A stretch of 64,000 nt of DNA from Thermoguttaceae bacterium (GCA_017408405.1 JAFQUP010000195.1:1-64000); one strand, 5' to 3'; positions 35,911 through 44,616 are shown, numbered from the stretch's first letter. Notes: generated by a model not told the origin, from the letters alone. Program-made: numbers and translations.

Positions 35911-36105
35911 TCAGGCCGCAGCGGTCTCCTTAACCAACGTATTCAGCGCTTTCTGAGCTTCATTTGCCGTATCCTCCGCTTTTCCAAGATATTCATCCAA
36001 AACAGAATTGATCATTTTCTCAAGCTCGTCAAGTTGTTCCATGACTTCTTCATGACGATTAGCAAGATCCTGAAGGTAATCCACTCCGAGTACTTCTTCG
36101 TTCAT
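35911..36105 (-). CDS. Small coiled-coil protein
   Basis: 64 residues from the ATG at 36105, chosen because AAAGGAGAG lies about 8 nt upstream. A longer in-frame start has no such site. The sequence is one long amphipathic helix (HEEVMEQLDELEKMINSVL, AEDTANEAQKALNTLV) with heptad-like Leu and Ile spacing. There is no signal peptide and no membrane segment. No family was recognised. The dispersed repeat at 36151-36212 lies directly upstream. Confidence 0.7.
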   Translation of the reverse strand: MNEEVLGVDYLQDLANRHEEVMEQLDELEKMINSVLDEYLGKAEDTANEAQKALNTLVKETAAA

Positions 36106-36150
36106 GGCAAATCTCTCCTTTAAATGCCAATTTGATTTTATTCTTTTCAG

Positions 36151-36212
36151 GAACTTCCAAAAACTCAAAACTCTCTTGCTCTCTCACGAAAAAGCAGTTT
36201 CCAGAAAGTCCC
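36151..36212. repeat. Dispersed repeat copy A (about 60 bp)
   Basis: Similar to 43295-43356 (same orientation) and 37628-37686 (opposite orientation). Read on the minus strand it ends as ...FWKLLFRERAREF-stop, matching ...FQKLLSSERMRVF-stop of copy B, with the stop codon at the same place. This looks like the 3' end of a gene family. Confidence 0.6.
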
Positions 36213-36386
36213 TTTAGAGTTTCTTCTCCAGGGGAATTTTTCCAGCCGGCTTACGATTAAATTTCCCATTTTCACATAGTAAAAATCAGAAGCGAACCAC
36301 TTAAACGAACCAGCGATATTTAACGTTCCCTTTAGTAAATAAAAAACTCCAAATCCATCCTTTGAGTTGATAGAGACATCGGCCAA
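36165..36386 (-). pseudogene. Probable gene-end remnant
   Basis: A 73-codon frame from a TTG, with only a weak purine stretch upstream. Its last codons are those shared with the repeat at 43295-43356. The rest shows no recognisable fold. It is best read as a decayed 3' fragment of a multicopy gene. A real short protein cannot be excluded. Confidence 0.35.
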
Positions 36387-36922
36387 AATTTCTCTCTCAC
36401 CTCAGCAAACAGCGAGTGAAAACCTTCAAATCATCAAATTTCCATCCAGTTAAAACGATTAATCTTAATATGCCATTTCTATGAATAGAACTGGTTTCAA
36501 TACTTTTTCCAAATAAAACTATTTTACCGAAATTTCCGATTATTCCGAATTTACGGACTATTTTAATTTTCCGCGAAGATCGACTTTTACCCCAAATTTA
36601 TTTTGCTCATACGCTCTGGAAAACCGTTTTTGGAAAATTCTTTCCGTTTCTAATTTTAAAAAATTACGGATTAATTCGTCACATTCATTCAAATTAAGTG
36701 AGCTGTCACCGTAATGTTTTGATTTTGGTAAAATTCGCGTTAATCGTAAAAACTGTGTTAAAATTCGCGTGGGGGGACTTGAAGTTTGGGAAATTTAAAT
36801 CATACTTAAAAGAAACTTTGATTCGTTTATTTATCGCGGGAAGAATCCTTTTGGAAAATCATTCCCAAATTTGACGGGCGGTCTCCATCAAAATTTCCGC
36901 CAATTCTCTCAAGGAGATTTCA
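36387..36922. other. Noncoding region upstream of hemolysin III with a 12-bp direct repeat
   Basis: About 535 bp, AT-rich. The 12-mer TAAAATTCGCGT occurs at 36729-36740 and exactly 30 bp later at 36759-36770, with a run of six G directly after the second copy. The spacing of nearly three helical turns would place both copies on one face of the DNA, as for a regulator site. Nothing else was recognised. Confidence 0.4.
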
Positions 36923-37591
36923 ATGAATCATACGCAGGATATTGTTTCCTCTCCCAAAAATTCATCACGGAATACCGTTAGTCCCTCATTCGCTGAAGAA
37001 TTAATGAATTCTGTTTCACACGGAATCGGCACCATCCTTTCCGCCGCGGCACTCGTGCTTCTTTTACTCCGATCCGATGATTTTTCCTCCGCTCTCGGTT
37101 CCGTTCTGTTCGGCGTTTCCCTGATTTTTCTTTATTTAATGAGCACTCTCTATCACGCGCTCCCCTCTGGAAAAGTACGCGATATTTTTCAGCAGCTGGA
37201 TCATGCGGCGATTTTTATTCTAATCGCCGGCAGCTACTCCGTATTTTGTCTTTCAATTTTCAGCGGACGAATTGGCCCCTGGATGTTCTGGAGCGTCTGG
37301 AGTTTAGCGGCAATCGGTATCCTCGGTCAGATTCTTTGGGGTAACGCGGCCCATAAAATTTCACTCGTGCTTTATCTTTTGATGGGCTGGCTAGCCATTT
37401 CTCAGTATTCCATTATCGCGGAAACCCTTCCTTCTATTCCGTTTGGCCTGCTTTTAGCCGGTGGAATCACCTACACGGTAGGATTTTTTTTCTACGCAAT
37501 GCAAAAATTCCCATGGATGCACGTGATTTGGCATTTTTTTGTTCTCGGAGGCAGCATTTGCCATGTCCTCTGCGCTCTCCAGGTTCTTTAA
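36923..37591 (+). CDS. Hemolysin III / PAQR-family membrane protein
   Basis: 222 residues, seven predicted membrane helices. Family motifs are all present: EELMNSVSHGIG in the first helix region, STLYHALP, QQLDHAAIFILIAGSYS and MHVIWHFFVLGGSICH, whose His and Asp residues form the metal site of PAQR-type proteins. Cellular role in bacteria is unclear and may be lipid hydrolysis or membrane homeostasis. AAGGAGAT lies 6 nt before the ATG. It is a single gene. Confidence 0.93.
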   Translation: MNHTQDIVSSPKNSSRNTVSPSFAEELMNSVSHGIGTILSAAALVLLLLRSDDFSSALGSVLFGVSLIFLYLMSTLYHALPSGKVRDIFQQLDHAAIFILIAGSYSVFCLSIFSGRIGPWMFWSVWSLAAIGILGQILWGNAAHKISLVLYLLMGWLAISQYSIIAETLPSIPFGLLLAGGITYTVGFFFYAMQKFPWMHVIWHFFVLGGSICHVLCALQVL

Positions 37592-37627
37592 AAGTCATAC
37601 CCAATTTCCATTTCTGAAAATTGGTAA

Positions 37628-37686
37628 AGGACTTTCCGAAACTGCCCGCCAGTGAGAAAAACGAAAGCGTTTCAAATTTTTGAAAG
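37628..37686. repeat. Dispersed repeat copy C (about 60 bp, inverted relative to A and B)
   Basis: The plus strand reads ...DFPKLPASEKNESVSNF-stop, alignable with the ends of copies A and B read on the minus strand. It is the most diverged of the three. Confidence 0.5.
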
Positions 37687-37935
37687 ACTCCGCGATTCAG
37701 GAATTTCGTGTATTCAAAACATGTGGAACTTTGGGAAACGGGTAAAAATTAAAGTCATCCGTTTTTCTAAAATTTAAGTTTTTAGAAATTCCTCCGAGTT
37801 GCGGCCGACTGACAAATAATCGCCGAATTTCATTCGCACGCTTCTCCAAATCACTTAAAACGCCTATATGTCCCGGTTTTAAACTCAACTGAATTTTTTC
37901 TGGCTGGAAATTATTTGAAATTTCTTATCCCCCCC

Positions 37936-37964
37936 TTGAAAATTTCACCAATATCAGATATACT
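37936..37964 (+). promoter_or_regulatory. Sigma70-like promoter for the soluble kinase gene
   Basis: TTGAAA (37936-37941), 17-nt spacer, TATACT (37959-37964): the same hexamers and spacing as at 23524-23552. Expected start near 37971, about 37 nt before the ATG. Confidence 0.72.
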
Positions 37965-38007
37965 ATGAAAAATCGCGTGTTTTTTTTGGTTTTTCCAGAA
38001 TTATTCA

Positions 38008-39063
38008 ATGAGTACTTCAAATTTTACTTCAACCGGCGAATATATTTACTCACTGGACTCACTTCTTCCGTGTGAAGTAAACTACGATTCGGCACAATTC
38101 CAGAGACTGTGCCGAGGATACTGTCTTGGAAAAAATCAAAATTATCGCCTGGTAAAAAAACTTGGTGAAGGAGGCATGGGACAAACCTGGCTGGCAGATG
38201 AACTCGTGCGCGGAGAATCAGTTCAGCGAGTTGTCTGCAAATTGCTCAGCCGTGAACTTCGCGGCAAGGAAAGAGCCATCCAGGAAGTTCGGCGCGTATT
38301 TGATCTGACAAAAGATTTGAATCACCGAAATATCTGTCCGTTGATCGGTCGTTTCGCGGATCCAATTTTCGGTGATTTTCTGGTTATGAAATTCGCAGAC
38401 TGCGGAACACTTGAAGATTGGTTCAAAACGCAGCCGAATTACCAAAATGGGATTTCCCTCAAAACAATACTCCCGATACTTCGTCCAATCGCCAAGGCTC
38501 TGGATTACGCGCACAGCGCGGGAATCATTCATCGAGATGTCAAACCGCAAAATCTGATGTTCATGAGAACCGGCACGGAATTCATCCCGGTTTTGATTGA
38601 TTTCGGAATCGCGGCACGAGTCCACGTTGAAAACTTCTCACCTGAAATGACGACGGTTACCCGTACCGACACCATGTCGCGTTCTTCTTCCGGCACTCCA
38701 CTCTATATGGCCCCGGAACAAATGCAGGGTGAACCGCAGAACGGACGCACGGACCAGTACGCGCTGGCGATGGTGCTTTACGAAATGCTCAATGGCTCCA
38801 TTCCTTTTCGCGGACACAATATCATTAAAATCAGTCACGAAAAGCTAACTTTCAGCCCGGAAAATCCCAATTTCTCCATGCAGGTAAACGCGGCGTTGAG
38901 CCGTGCCCTTTCATGCCGACCGGAAGAAAGATTCGATTCATGCACTGAGTTCATCTGTGCCTTGGAGCTTCCTCCGCTCCCTTCGCACAGGCACCAAGTA
39001 CAGAAACCGCAAACTCTATGGCAAAAAATCTTCAGTAAGTTCAGCGGCTGGAAACAAAAGTAA
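38008..39063 (+). CDS. Soluble Hanks-type Ser/Thr protein kinase
   Basis: 351 residues with a complete set of catalytic motifs: KLGEGGMGQTW glycine loop, VVCKLL lysine, HRDVKPQNLMF catalytic loop, DFGIAAR and YMAPEQ. The domain spans about residues 46-325. An N-terminal 45-residue extension and a short basic C-terminus flank it. No membrane segment or sensor domain is present, so it is a cytoplasmic kinase, unlike the anchored kinase at 1-2368. Targets unknown. The promoter lies at 37936-37964. No clear ribosome binding site precedes the ATG. Confidence 0.94.
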   Translation: MSTSNFTSTGEYIYSLDSLLPCEVNYDSAQFQRLCRGYCLGKNQNYRLVKKLGEGGMGQTWLADELVRGESVQRVVCKLLSRELRGKERAIQEVRRVFDLTKDLNHRNICPLIGRFADPIFGDFLVMKFADCGTLEDWFKTQPNYQNGISLKTILPILRPIAKALDYAHSAGIIHRDVKPQNLMFMRTGTEFIPVLIDFGIAARVHVENFSPEMTTVTRTDTMSRSSSGTPLYMAPEQMQGEPQNGRTDQYALAMVLYEMLNGSIPFRGHNIIKISHEKLTFSPENPNFSMQVNAALSRALSCRPEERFDSCTEFICALELPPLPSHRHQVQKPQTLWQKIFSKFSGWKQK

Positions 39064-39262
39064 AATTCATCCGGCAACACCTAACCGGGAATGAGGTATT
39101 TCCCTGCCCCCAAAACATTTTCGAAAAAATTCACTTCTGAAATAAATAAAAAAGAAACCCACTCATTTCCAAAGACAGATAAATTCCCCAAATTTTTGAG
39201 GAATTGGGCGTTTCTTCCAAAGAATCATGAAATCTTCCCAATCAACTCAGACTCCTCAAACT

Positions 39263-39318
39263 AACCGCGCGGTTCATATCTCAAACGGCCTTTCAGCCTT
39301 AAGAAGAACCGCGCGGTT
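39263..39318. terminator. Paired 12-bp palindromes between convergent genes
   Basis: The self-complementary 12-mer AACCGCGCGGTT occurs at 39263-39274 and 39307-39318. The copies can pair with each other as a 12-bp stem around a 32-nt loop. It lies between the convergent kinase and citramalate synthase genes and has no strong T-run, so a terminator or a protein-binding site are both possible. Confidence 0.5.
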
Positions 39319-39351
39319 TCAGACATTCTCAAAATCAATTCTCAAAACCCG

Positions 39352-40926
39352 TTAAATACCGTCTTTGAACAGTTTGTACTCAAAACTGTCCGTCAGGGCA
39401 ATCCAGCTGGCCTCGACAACGTTTTCACTCACGCCAACGGTCCCCCAGGTGGAGGTCTCATCTTTGCTTTCAATGATAACGCGCACCCCGGCGGCAGTCC
39501 CCGCCTCACTGTTAATGACTCGCACTTTATAGTCGAGAAGCTGAAGCTTTTTCAATGACGGATAATGCGGAATAAGAGCCTTCCTCAAAGCAGAGTCCAA
39601 AGCGTTAACCGGCCCATCGCCGTCCGCGACTTCATAAAAAGTTTCACCAGCAACGCGCAGTTTCACGATTGCTTCCGTATTGATTCGCGATTCATCCCCT
39701 TTGTTTCGTCCAATCATGTTCACGTGGTACTTCTCCACGTCAAAATGAGACCTGACCGTCCCAGAGCATTTCCGAACAAGAAGATCAAAAGAGCCGGAAG
39801 CCGCTTCGTATGAATATCCCATGCTTTCCCGCGCCACGACATCTTCCAGAATCCGCTCCATCAGTAAAGAGTCATTCTGAATGTGGTGTTTTTCTGCCAT
39901 CGCGACAATATTCGACCTTCCGGACAATTCGCTGACAAGAATTCGGCGTTCATTTCCCACTTCCGCGGGATGAATGTGCTCGTAACTTGCCGAATTTCGA
40001 TTCACCGCGCTCACGTGCATTCCGCCTTTATGCGCGAACGCGCTTTTCCCAACATACGGCTGATTGGCAGGAGCTTTAAGATTCACCATTTCGTAGACGT
40101 AACGCGAAAGATCTGTCAGCGACTTAACCGCGCCGGGAAGCAGGACATCATATCCCTTTTTCAAAGCAAGATTGGCAGCAATGGAAATCAGATTGGCGTT
40201 TCCGCAGCGCTCCCCAAAACCATTAACGCACCCCTGAACCTGCGTCGCCCCCGCGTCAACCGCCGCTAACGAATTGGCCACCGCCAGCTCGCAGTCATTA
40301 TGGCAGTGAATTCCGACAGGAATATTCAGCCCCGCGACAATTTTTCGGACAATTTCGTAAATTTCAGTCGGCATGGATCCGCCGTTTGTGTCGCAAAGTA
40401 TGATTCTCGAAGCCCCGGCAGCCTCAGCCGCGCGAAGACATTCCAGCGTGTATTCCGGATCTGCCTTGAAACCATCAAACGCGTGTTCCGCATCAAAAAA
40501 GACCTCTCGGCCAGCTGCCTTGAGAAACATGATGCTGTCATGAATCATGTCCAAATTTTCCTGACGCGAACAGCGAAGAATATCTTCCACCTGAAATCTG
40601 GAAGACTTTCCTACCATCGTAATCGTTCGAGCCTGCGCAGCCAGAAGAGCCTGAAGACCAACATCCACATCCGCTTTAAGCCCTTTACGGCGCGTCATGC
40701 CAAACGCACAGATTTTTTGATGAACCTCCGCCTTGGACTCATTTGCCATCCTCAGAAAAAAATCACGGTCTTTATCATTCGAAGCAGGATAACCGCCTTC
40801 GACAAAATCAAATCCAAGCTCCGCAAGCCGCGTTGCCAACTGACATTTGTCATGAAGAGAAAAAGAAATTCCTTCGGCCTGCGAGCCGTCACGGAGCGTC
40901 GTATCGTAAAGTTCAATGTGTTTCAT
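39352..40926 (-). CDS. cimA: Citramalate synthase
   Basis: 524 residues from the ATG at 40926, chosen for GAGGGG about 9 nt upstream and the typical start MKHIELYDTTLRDGSQ. A longer in-frame start adds 18 unlikely residues. The enzyme joins pyruvate and acetyl-CoA to (R)-citramalate, the first step of the threonine-independent isoleucine route. Seen: the DRE-TIM metallolyase signature DTTLRDGSQ, metal site IPVGIHCHNDCELA, QGCVNGFGERCGNAN, and a C-terminal LeuA-type regulatory domain (GDGPVNALDSALRKAL). Isoleucine feedback is likely by family. The related 2-isopropylmalate synthase is less likely, because KSAFAHKGGMHVSAV and the overall length fit CimA. Confidence 0.93.
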   Translation of the reverse strand: MKHIELYDTTLRDGSQAEGISFSLHDKCQLATRLAELGFDFVEGGYPASNDKDRDFFLRMANESKAEVHQKICAFGMTRRKGLKADVDVGLQALLAAQARTITMVGKSSRFQVEDILRCSRQENLDMIHDSIMFLKAAGREVFFDAEHAFDGFKADPEYTLECLRAAEAAGASRIILCDTNGGSMPTEIYEIVRKIVAGLNIPVGIHCHNDCELAVANSLAAVDAGATQVQGCVNGFGERCGNANLISIAANLALKKGYDVLLPGAVKSLTDLSRYVYEMVNLKAPANQPYVGKSAFAHKGGMHVSAVNRNSASYEHIHPAEVGNERRILVSELSGRSNIVAMAEKHHIQNDSLLMERILEDVVARESMGYSYEAASGSFDLLVRKCSGTVRSHFDVEKYHVNMIGRNKGDESRINTEAIVKLRVAGETFYEVADGDGPVNALDSALRKALIPHYPSLKKLQLLDYKVRVINSEAGTAAGVRVIIESKDETSTWGTVGVSENVVEASWIALTDSFEYKLFKDGI

Positions 40927-41184
40927 GTGCGCAGCCCCTCTTGGCGCAGAGAACACGGAAAGCACAGACACTTTTCGCAACAGGTTATTTTAGGAACTTT
41001 GATTCCTGAGAATCCGCGTCATTCCGTGTTTTCTGCGTCAAAATAATTTCGGATATTCCCAACTCACTGGATTTTTTCACATGACCGGATTCCGTATCGG
41101 CTAAAAATTTCACCAACTAAATTTCATGCCTCATGAAGAATCACGGCCAAGCTGTCCAAATATCAAACGGTTACGTTTCCAAAA

Positions 41185-41222
41185 AAAATCCCTTGAACCC
41201 GCCGTCGGATTCAAGGGATTTT
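41185..41222 (-). terminator. Strong rho-independent terminator after the 29-residue peptide
   Basis: A perfect 13-bp stem (41222-41210 with 41197-41185) is followed on the minus strand by a T-run of about eight. It ends a minus-strand transcript that can include tRNA-Gln and the small frame at 41256-41345. Confidence 0.9.
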
Positions 41223-41255
41223 GATTTTTCCAGAGACAAATCCACACCGAATCTC

Positions 41256-41345
41256 TCAGCAGGTATGGGCGACCGTAATCGCGATGGCGGCAATCCCGCC
41301 GGCGATAATGAGGATCGGATTCGTGCTGTTGAGGATCGATTTCAT
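41256..41345 (-). CDS. 29-residue hydrophobic peptide between tRNA-Gln and a terminator
   Basis: ATG 41345 to TGA 41256. The peptide starts MKSILNSTNPILII, continues as a Gly/Ala/Ile-rich membrane-type helix (GGIAAIAITV) and ends HTC. Its codons are G+C-rich compared with the surrounding AT-rich DNA. It lies 75 nt after the tRNA gene and 33 nt before a strong terminator. No clear ribosome binding site was seen, so translation is unproven. A longer in-frame start lies inside the tRNA and is not credible. Confidence 0.45.
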   Translation of the reverse strand: MKSILNSTNPILIIAGGIAAIAITVAHTC

Positions 41346-41420
41346 TTTATTTGCTATCTGACGTTTTGATAAAAAATACTTGAAGCAAGTCCAACTGCTC
41401 CATTCAAAAAACACCCAAAA

Positions 41421-41491
41421 CAACCCGATGAGGACTCGAACCTCAAAATAGGGCACCAAAAGCCCTTGTGTTGCCATTACACTATCGGGTT
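41421..41491 (-). tRNA. tRNA-Gln (anticodon UUG)
   Basis: 71 nt without encoded CCA. Acceptor stem AACCCGA/TCGGGTT with discriminator G, D-stem GTGT/ACAC, anticodon stem AGGGC/GCCCT with loop TTTTGGT (anticodon TTG), T-arm TGAGG-TTCGAGT-CCTCA. It reads CAA glutamine codons and pairs functionally with glnS at 20088. Confidence 0.95.
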
Positions 41492-41589
41492 AACCTTTTA
41501 ATTAATAGGATTTTAGCATACACGCAAAATTTTTCAAGGGGGGGGAAGCCTTTTCCTCACATTTTTTGAAAAAATTTCTCCACTTTCCG

Positions 41590-43026
41590 TTAAAATGAAA
41601 AACCGCCGCCATCCTCCTCGGAGTCCTCGGACTCACCTTCATTCTCGGAATCCTCGTCACCGCCGAAGTCAAAACCGCCGTCATCTTCGGAATCTTCTTT
41701 ATCCTCCGCGTCATCCTCTTCATTCTCGCCTTCACCATCAAAATCGTCCGATTCATCTTCCTCTGAATCATCACCGTTCGATTCATCATCGTCATCGCCA
41801 AAATCAAAGCCGCCATCATCAGACATATCCGAATCCTCTGAATCATCCCCAAAATCTTCTGATTCGTCACTCTCCTCATCGTCATCGCCAAACGGACTGG
41901 AATCCTCGGAATCGTCATCACTTACTTCGGCCTCTTCATCGTCATTGCCGAGTTCCTCTTCCTTCAACTCAGTTTCCTCAACCACCGTCTGGTCACCGTA
42001 ATAGTTCGGGTCATCCTCTCCCCCAGACTCAATTTTTTCATCAAGTCCGCCTTCGATTCGTTTTTTATCTCGAAAAACCGTTCCGCCCTGATCCACCCAA
42101 CCCGGTGCCGGATAGGAAATGAGATCCGTAGCGAAAAGCGAAACGAGCGACGCTTCCTCCGTGAGCAGCTGCGCCTTCTGATTATTTCCTAAAACACAGT
42201 TTTTCAGCCAAAGAGAACAGCCGGTCCCAACGGCAATTCCACAACGCGCGTTTCCGCGGCAGGTGATGTTTTCAAGCTGAATCTGGCTGGCCGCGTCGCT
42301 GGCAACGATGCCGTCTTCCTGAAACCCCTGAACAGTCAAATCGCGAATTTCAATATTATGGACATGAAAAAGGGAAATGCCGTGCCGAAGTCCTGGCGCG
42401 GTGAGTGAATACGCCCGTTTCTTCGCGGCTTGCGAACCATCGTAGGGCAGAAAACGTTCCGACGCAGAAATCATCCCGGCATCTTTCGGTTTAAAGTAAA
42501 CGTGACCACGGTAAAGAGCCCAGGTCATTGGCTGCCAATCAAGTTTCAGAAGTTCCTCAAGCGAACTGATGTTCGAGGTATCCAGACGTTTGATTGGTTT
42601 TCCACGATAGAAAAGATTCTGATGAGCCGTAAACTCCGGACGATAAAAAAAGATTCCATTTCTCCCAAGCGATTTCCAGTAATTCGGCGAAACCTCAACA
42701 GCCCCATCCAGCGTCGCTCCGTTTCCATGAATACGCAATGGATAGCCAGGAATCCCACTGACTTTCTCGCCGGAAATCAGAACGCTCTCCCGATAAGGCT
42801 CCGGATTGTTCGCGAGAATGATCGTGTCCCCGCGGCTGGCCAAAGCGATAGCGCGTGAAATAGTGCGAACGGGACCATTCTCACTCCCGGCGCGCTGCGT
42901 AAAACCAAGAAAAGCATCGTTTCCGCGCATATTATCTACGTAAATTTCTCGCCCGAATACCGAGCCGGAAACACAGAAAATGAAAATCAGAAGCGGAAAA
43001 AGCTTTCTATCGATGAATTGAGTCAT
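41590..43026 (-). CDS. Secreted parallel beta-helix protein with long acidic tail
   Basis: 478 residues. The signal peptide ends near GSVFG (residue 25). Residues 26-320 form a right-handed beta-helix of the pectate-lyase-like type (IYVDNMRGNDAFLGF, PVRTISRAIALASRGDTIIL, PGLRHGISLFHVHNIEIRDL). The last 130 residues are almost only Asp, Glu, Ser and Gly, with phrases GGFDFGDDD, GGFDFGGDE and final GGGFSF. The tail could bind calcium or stay unfolded until export (inference). No catalytic residues were identified. AAAGG lies about 6 nt before the ATG. It is probably a single gene. Confidence 0.85.
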   Translation of the reverse strand: MTQFIDRKLFPLLIFIFCVSGSVFGREIYVDNMRGNDAFLGFTQRAGSENGPVRTISRAIALASRGDTIILANNPEPYRESVLISGEKVSGIPGYPLRIHGNGATLDGAVEVSPNYWKSLGRNGIFFYRPEFTAHQNLFYRGKPIKRLDTSNISSLEELLKLDWQPMTWALYRGHVYFKPKDAGMISASERFLPYDGSQAAKKRAYSLTAPGLRHGISLFHVHNIEIRDLTVQGFQEDGIVASDAASQIQLENITCRGNARCGIAVGTGCSLWLKNCVLGNNQKAQLLTEEASLVSLFATDLISYPAPGWVDQGGTVFRDKKRIEGGLDEKIESGGEDDPNYYGDQTVVEETELKEEELGNDDEEAEVSDDDSEDSSPFGDDDEESDESEDFGDDSEDSDMSDDGGFDFGDDDDESNGDDSEEDESDDFDGEGENEEDDAEDKEDSEDDGGFDFGGDEDSENEGESEDSEEDGGGFSF

Positions 43027-43413
43027 TTCTTAACCTTTCGGTACGCACTGCACGTCTGGAATTTTACCTATCTTCATTTTTTCGGCCTCATTCCATCGAA
43101 ACCTTAAGCGGACTTTCGCCTTTTTCAGCCGCGCGAGAATGAATTTTGAAAAGAAAACCTGAATAATCAGAAAATCCGACAAAAAACACAAAAAATTAAG
43201 AATAAATCATGAACCATGAATTTTGCCAAAGAAGTTTCAGCCATGAAAAAATAGCGTACTTTCATCTTTCATTACGAAACAGCCTGTTTTTAGGTAACCT
43301 CCAAAAACTCAAAACACTCTCATTCTTTCACTGGAAAGCAGTTTTTGGAAGCTCCTTTCAATTATTCATGACTCATGATTCATAAACCATTTTCAGTTTT
43401 TATCTCATTTGAC
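43027..43413. other. Intergenic region with repeat copy B
   Basis: About 387 bp between the beta-helix gene start and the sialidase-like gene end. Besides the repeat at 43295-43356, the phrase ATTCATGACTCATGATTCATAA (near 43364) echoes AAATCATGAACCATGAATTTT (near 43205). No gene was recognised. Confidence 0.45.
43295..43356. repeat. Dispersed repeat copy B (about 60 bp)
   Basis: Closest to copy A at 36151-36212, sharing CCAAAAACTCAAAAC and the AAGCAGTTT block. On the minus strand it reads ...FQKLLSSERMRVF-stop, in the same frame and with the same stop as copy A. Confidence 0.6.
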
Positions 43414-44616
43414 TCATTCTATTTCCCAAATCGCGGATTTAAGGTTTCCCGCTTCGTACCAGACAGAAACGAGTTTTCCATCCTCGCACTGAACCGTAGC
43501 CGGATAGCCTAGATCGCACGGAGGGCACTGACTCAATCGGAAAGGGTCCGACCACGTGCGTCCATCATCCCGGCTTATTCGAGCCAAATTCCCAAAAGGT
43601 TCCCGGCGGTAACCGTAAGTCATGAGCAGTCTGCCGTCCGACAGCTTCATCAGGTGGGAAGGAATCCCCCAAACGCCGATTTTATGGACGCGCGACCAGG
43701 TTCGGCCTCCATCTTCTGATTCCGTTTGAAGCGTTTCCTGATTGCTGGTTGGAGCGTGACTTCGGACTTGAATGACAATCCTTCCGCTATCTGTTTCGAC
43801 TCCGTGAAGTTCATGATACCGGCTGAGAGTTTCCCCTTCAGCCGCTTCCAGCTCCGTAACCCAATGCCATGTTTTTCCATCATCAAGCGATTCAGCAATG
43901 CCGACAGATCGCGGATTTTCCCAGAGTTTAATCCCTGGATAAAGCAGCCGTCCGTCTTTCAGCTGAATCGGCCCATGAGGAGAATTCACGATCGACGCGT
44001 AACGTTCAGACCACGTTTTCCCGCCATCTTCGGAACGAATCATCCAGCAGCCGAGTTCTTTCTTTCGCGCTTCAGGAGTCTCAAACGGTTTGTGCGCTTC
44101 ACTCCAACGGGCAAAGCGCTCCTCGCTCCACGTTCCTTTTCCTGCCGCGCGAAGTTTTCGTTCATTCTCCAAAGCGGGTAAATACGCGAAAGAAGTAAAA
44201 GTCGTGACTAAAATCGTTCCTTTGGCAGTCACGCAAATGCCCGCGTCTCGATCATCTGCCGGATGGTCGAGGATGGTTTCACCTTTGGACCATGTTTTTC
44301 CGCCGTCCGATGAACGGAAAAAAAGCACGCGCCCAAAAGGACAGACATGCTGCTCCCGTCCCCCGGAGACGACCACGGCTAAATCACCGTTCGGCAGCTT
44401 CGCAATGGTTGGCCAGCCCTGGTACTGATTCGGACGCACGGGGTTGATCATGACATTTTCAAGAATTTTCGCCTTCAGTACGGATTTATCCTGCGCCTTT
44501 AGCCCAACAGAGGAAAGGATCATCCCACCGAAGATTCCGCTTCGGAGAAGCATTTCACGCCGGGAAACAGGACCGTCAATAAGATTTTTTTCTATTTTTT
44601 CAATTTTATTTTTCAT
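43414..44616 (-). CDS. Exported sialidase-like BNR-repeat protein with Tat-type signal
   Basis: 400 residues. The N-terminus has a twin-arginine motif in VSRREMLLRSG followed by a hydrophobic stretch (about 26-41), so export is probably by Tat. The six-bladed sialidase fold is marked by Asp boxes: SSDGGKTWS, SEDGGKTWS, LDDGKTWH, SEDGGRTWS and SRDDGRTWS. The role may be removal of terminal sugars from glycans, but the arginine triad cannot be placed with certainty, so activity on sialic acid is not proven. Many planctomycetes carry such proteins in large numbers. It is a single gene. Confidence 0.85.
   Translation of the reverse strand: MKNKIEKIEKNLIDGPVSRREMLLRSGIFGGMILSSVGLKAQDKSVLKAKILENVMINPVRPNQYQGWPTIAKLPNGDLAVVVSGGREQHVCPFGRVLFFRSSDGGKTWSKGETILDHPADDRDAGICVTAKGTILVTTFTSFAYLPALENERKLRAAGKGTWSEERFARWSEAHKPFETPEARKKELGCWMIRSEDGGKTWSERYASIVNSPHGPIQLKDGRLLYPGIKLWENPRSVGIAESLDDGKTWHWVTELEAAEGETLSRYHELHGVETDSGRIVIQVRSHAPTSNQETLQTESEDGGRTWSRVHKIGVWGIPSHLMKLSDGRLLMTYGYRREPFGNLARISRDDGRTWSDPFRLSQCPPCDLGYPATVQCEDGKLVSVWYEAGNLKSAIWEIE

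Larger units (their letters stand above)
37592..38007. other. Intergenic region with repeat copy C and a kinase promoter
   Basis: About 416 bp. It holds the dispersed repeat at 37628-37686 and the promoter at 37936-37964. The rest is AT-rich without recognisable features apart from a C-run near 37930. Confidence 0.5.

Noticed and set aside
41595..42122. His/Arg-rich 175-codon plus-strand frame
   Set aside because: It is the complement of the Asp/Glu/Ser tail of the beta-helix protein.
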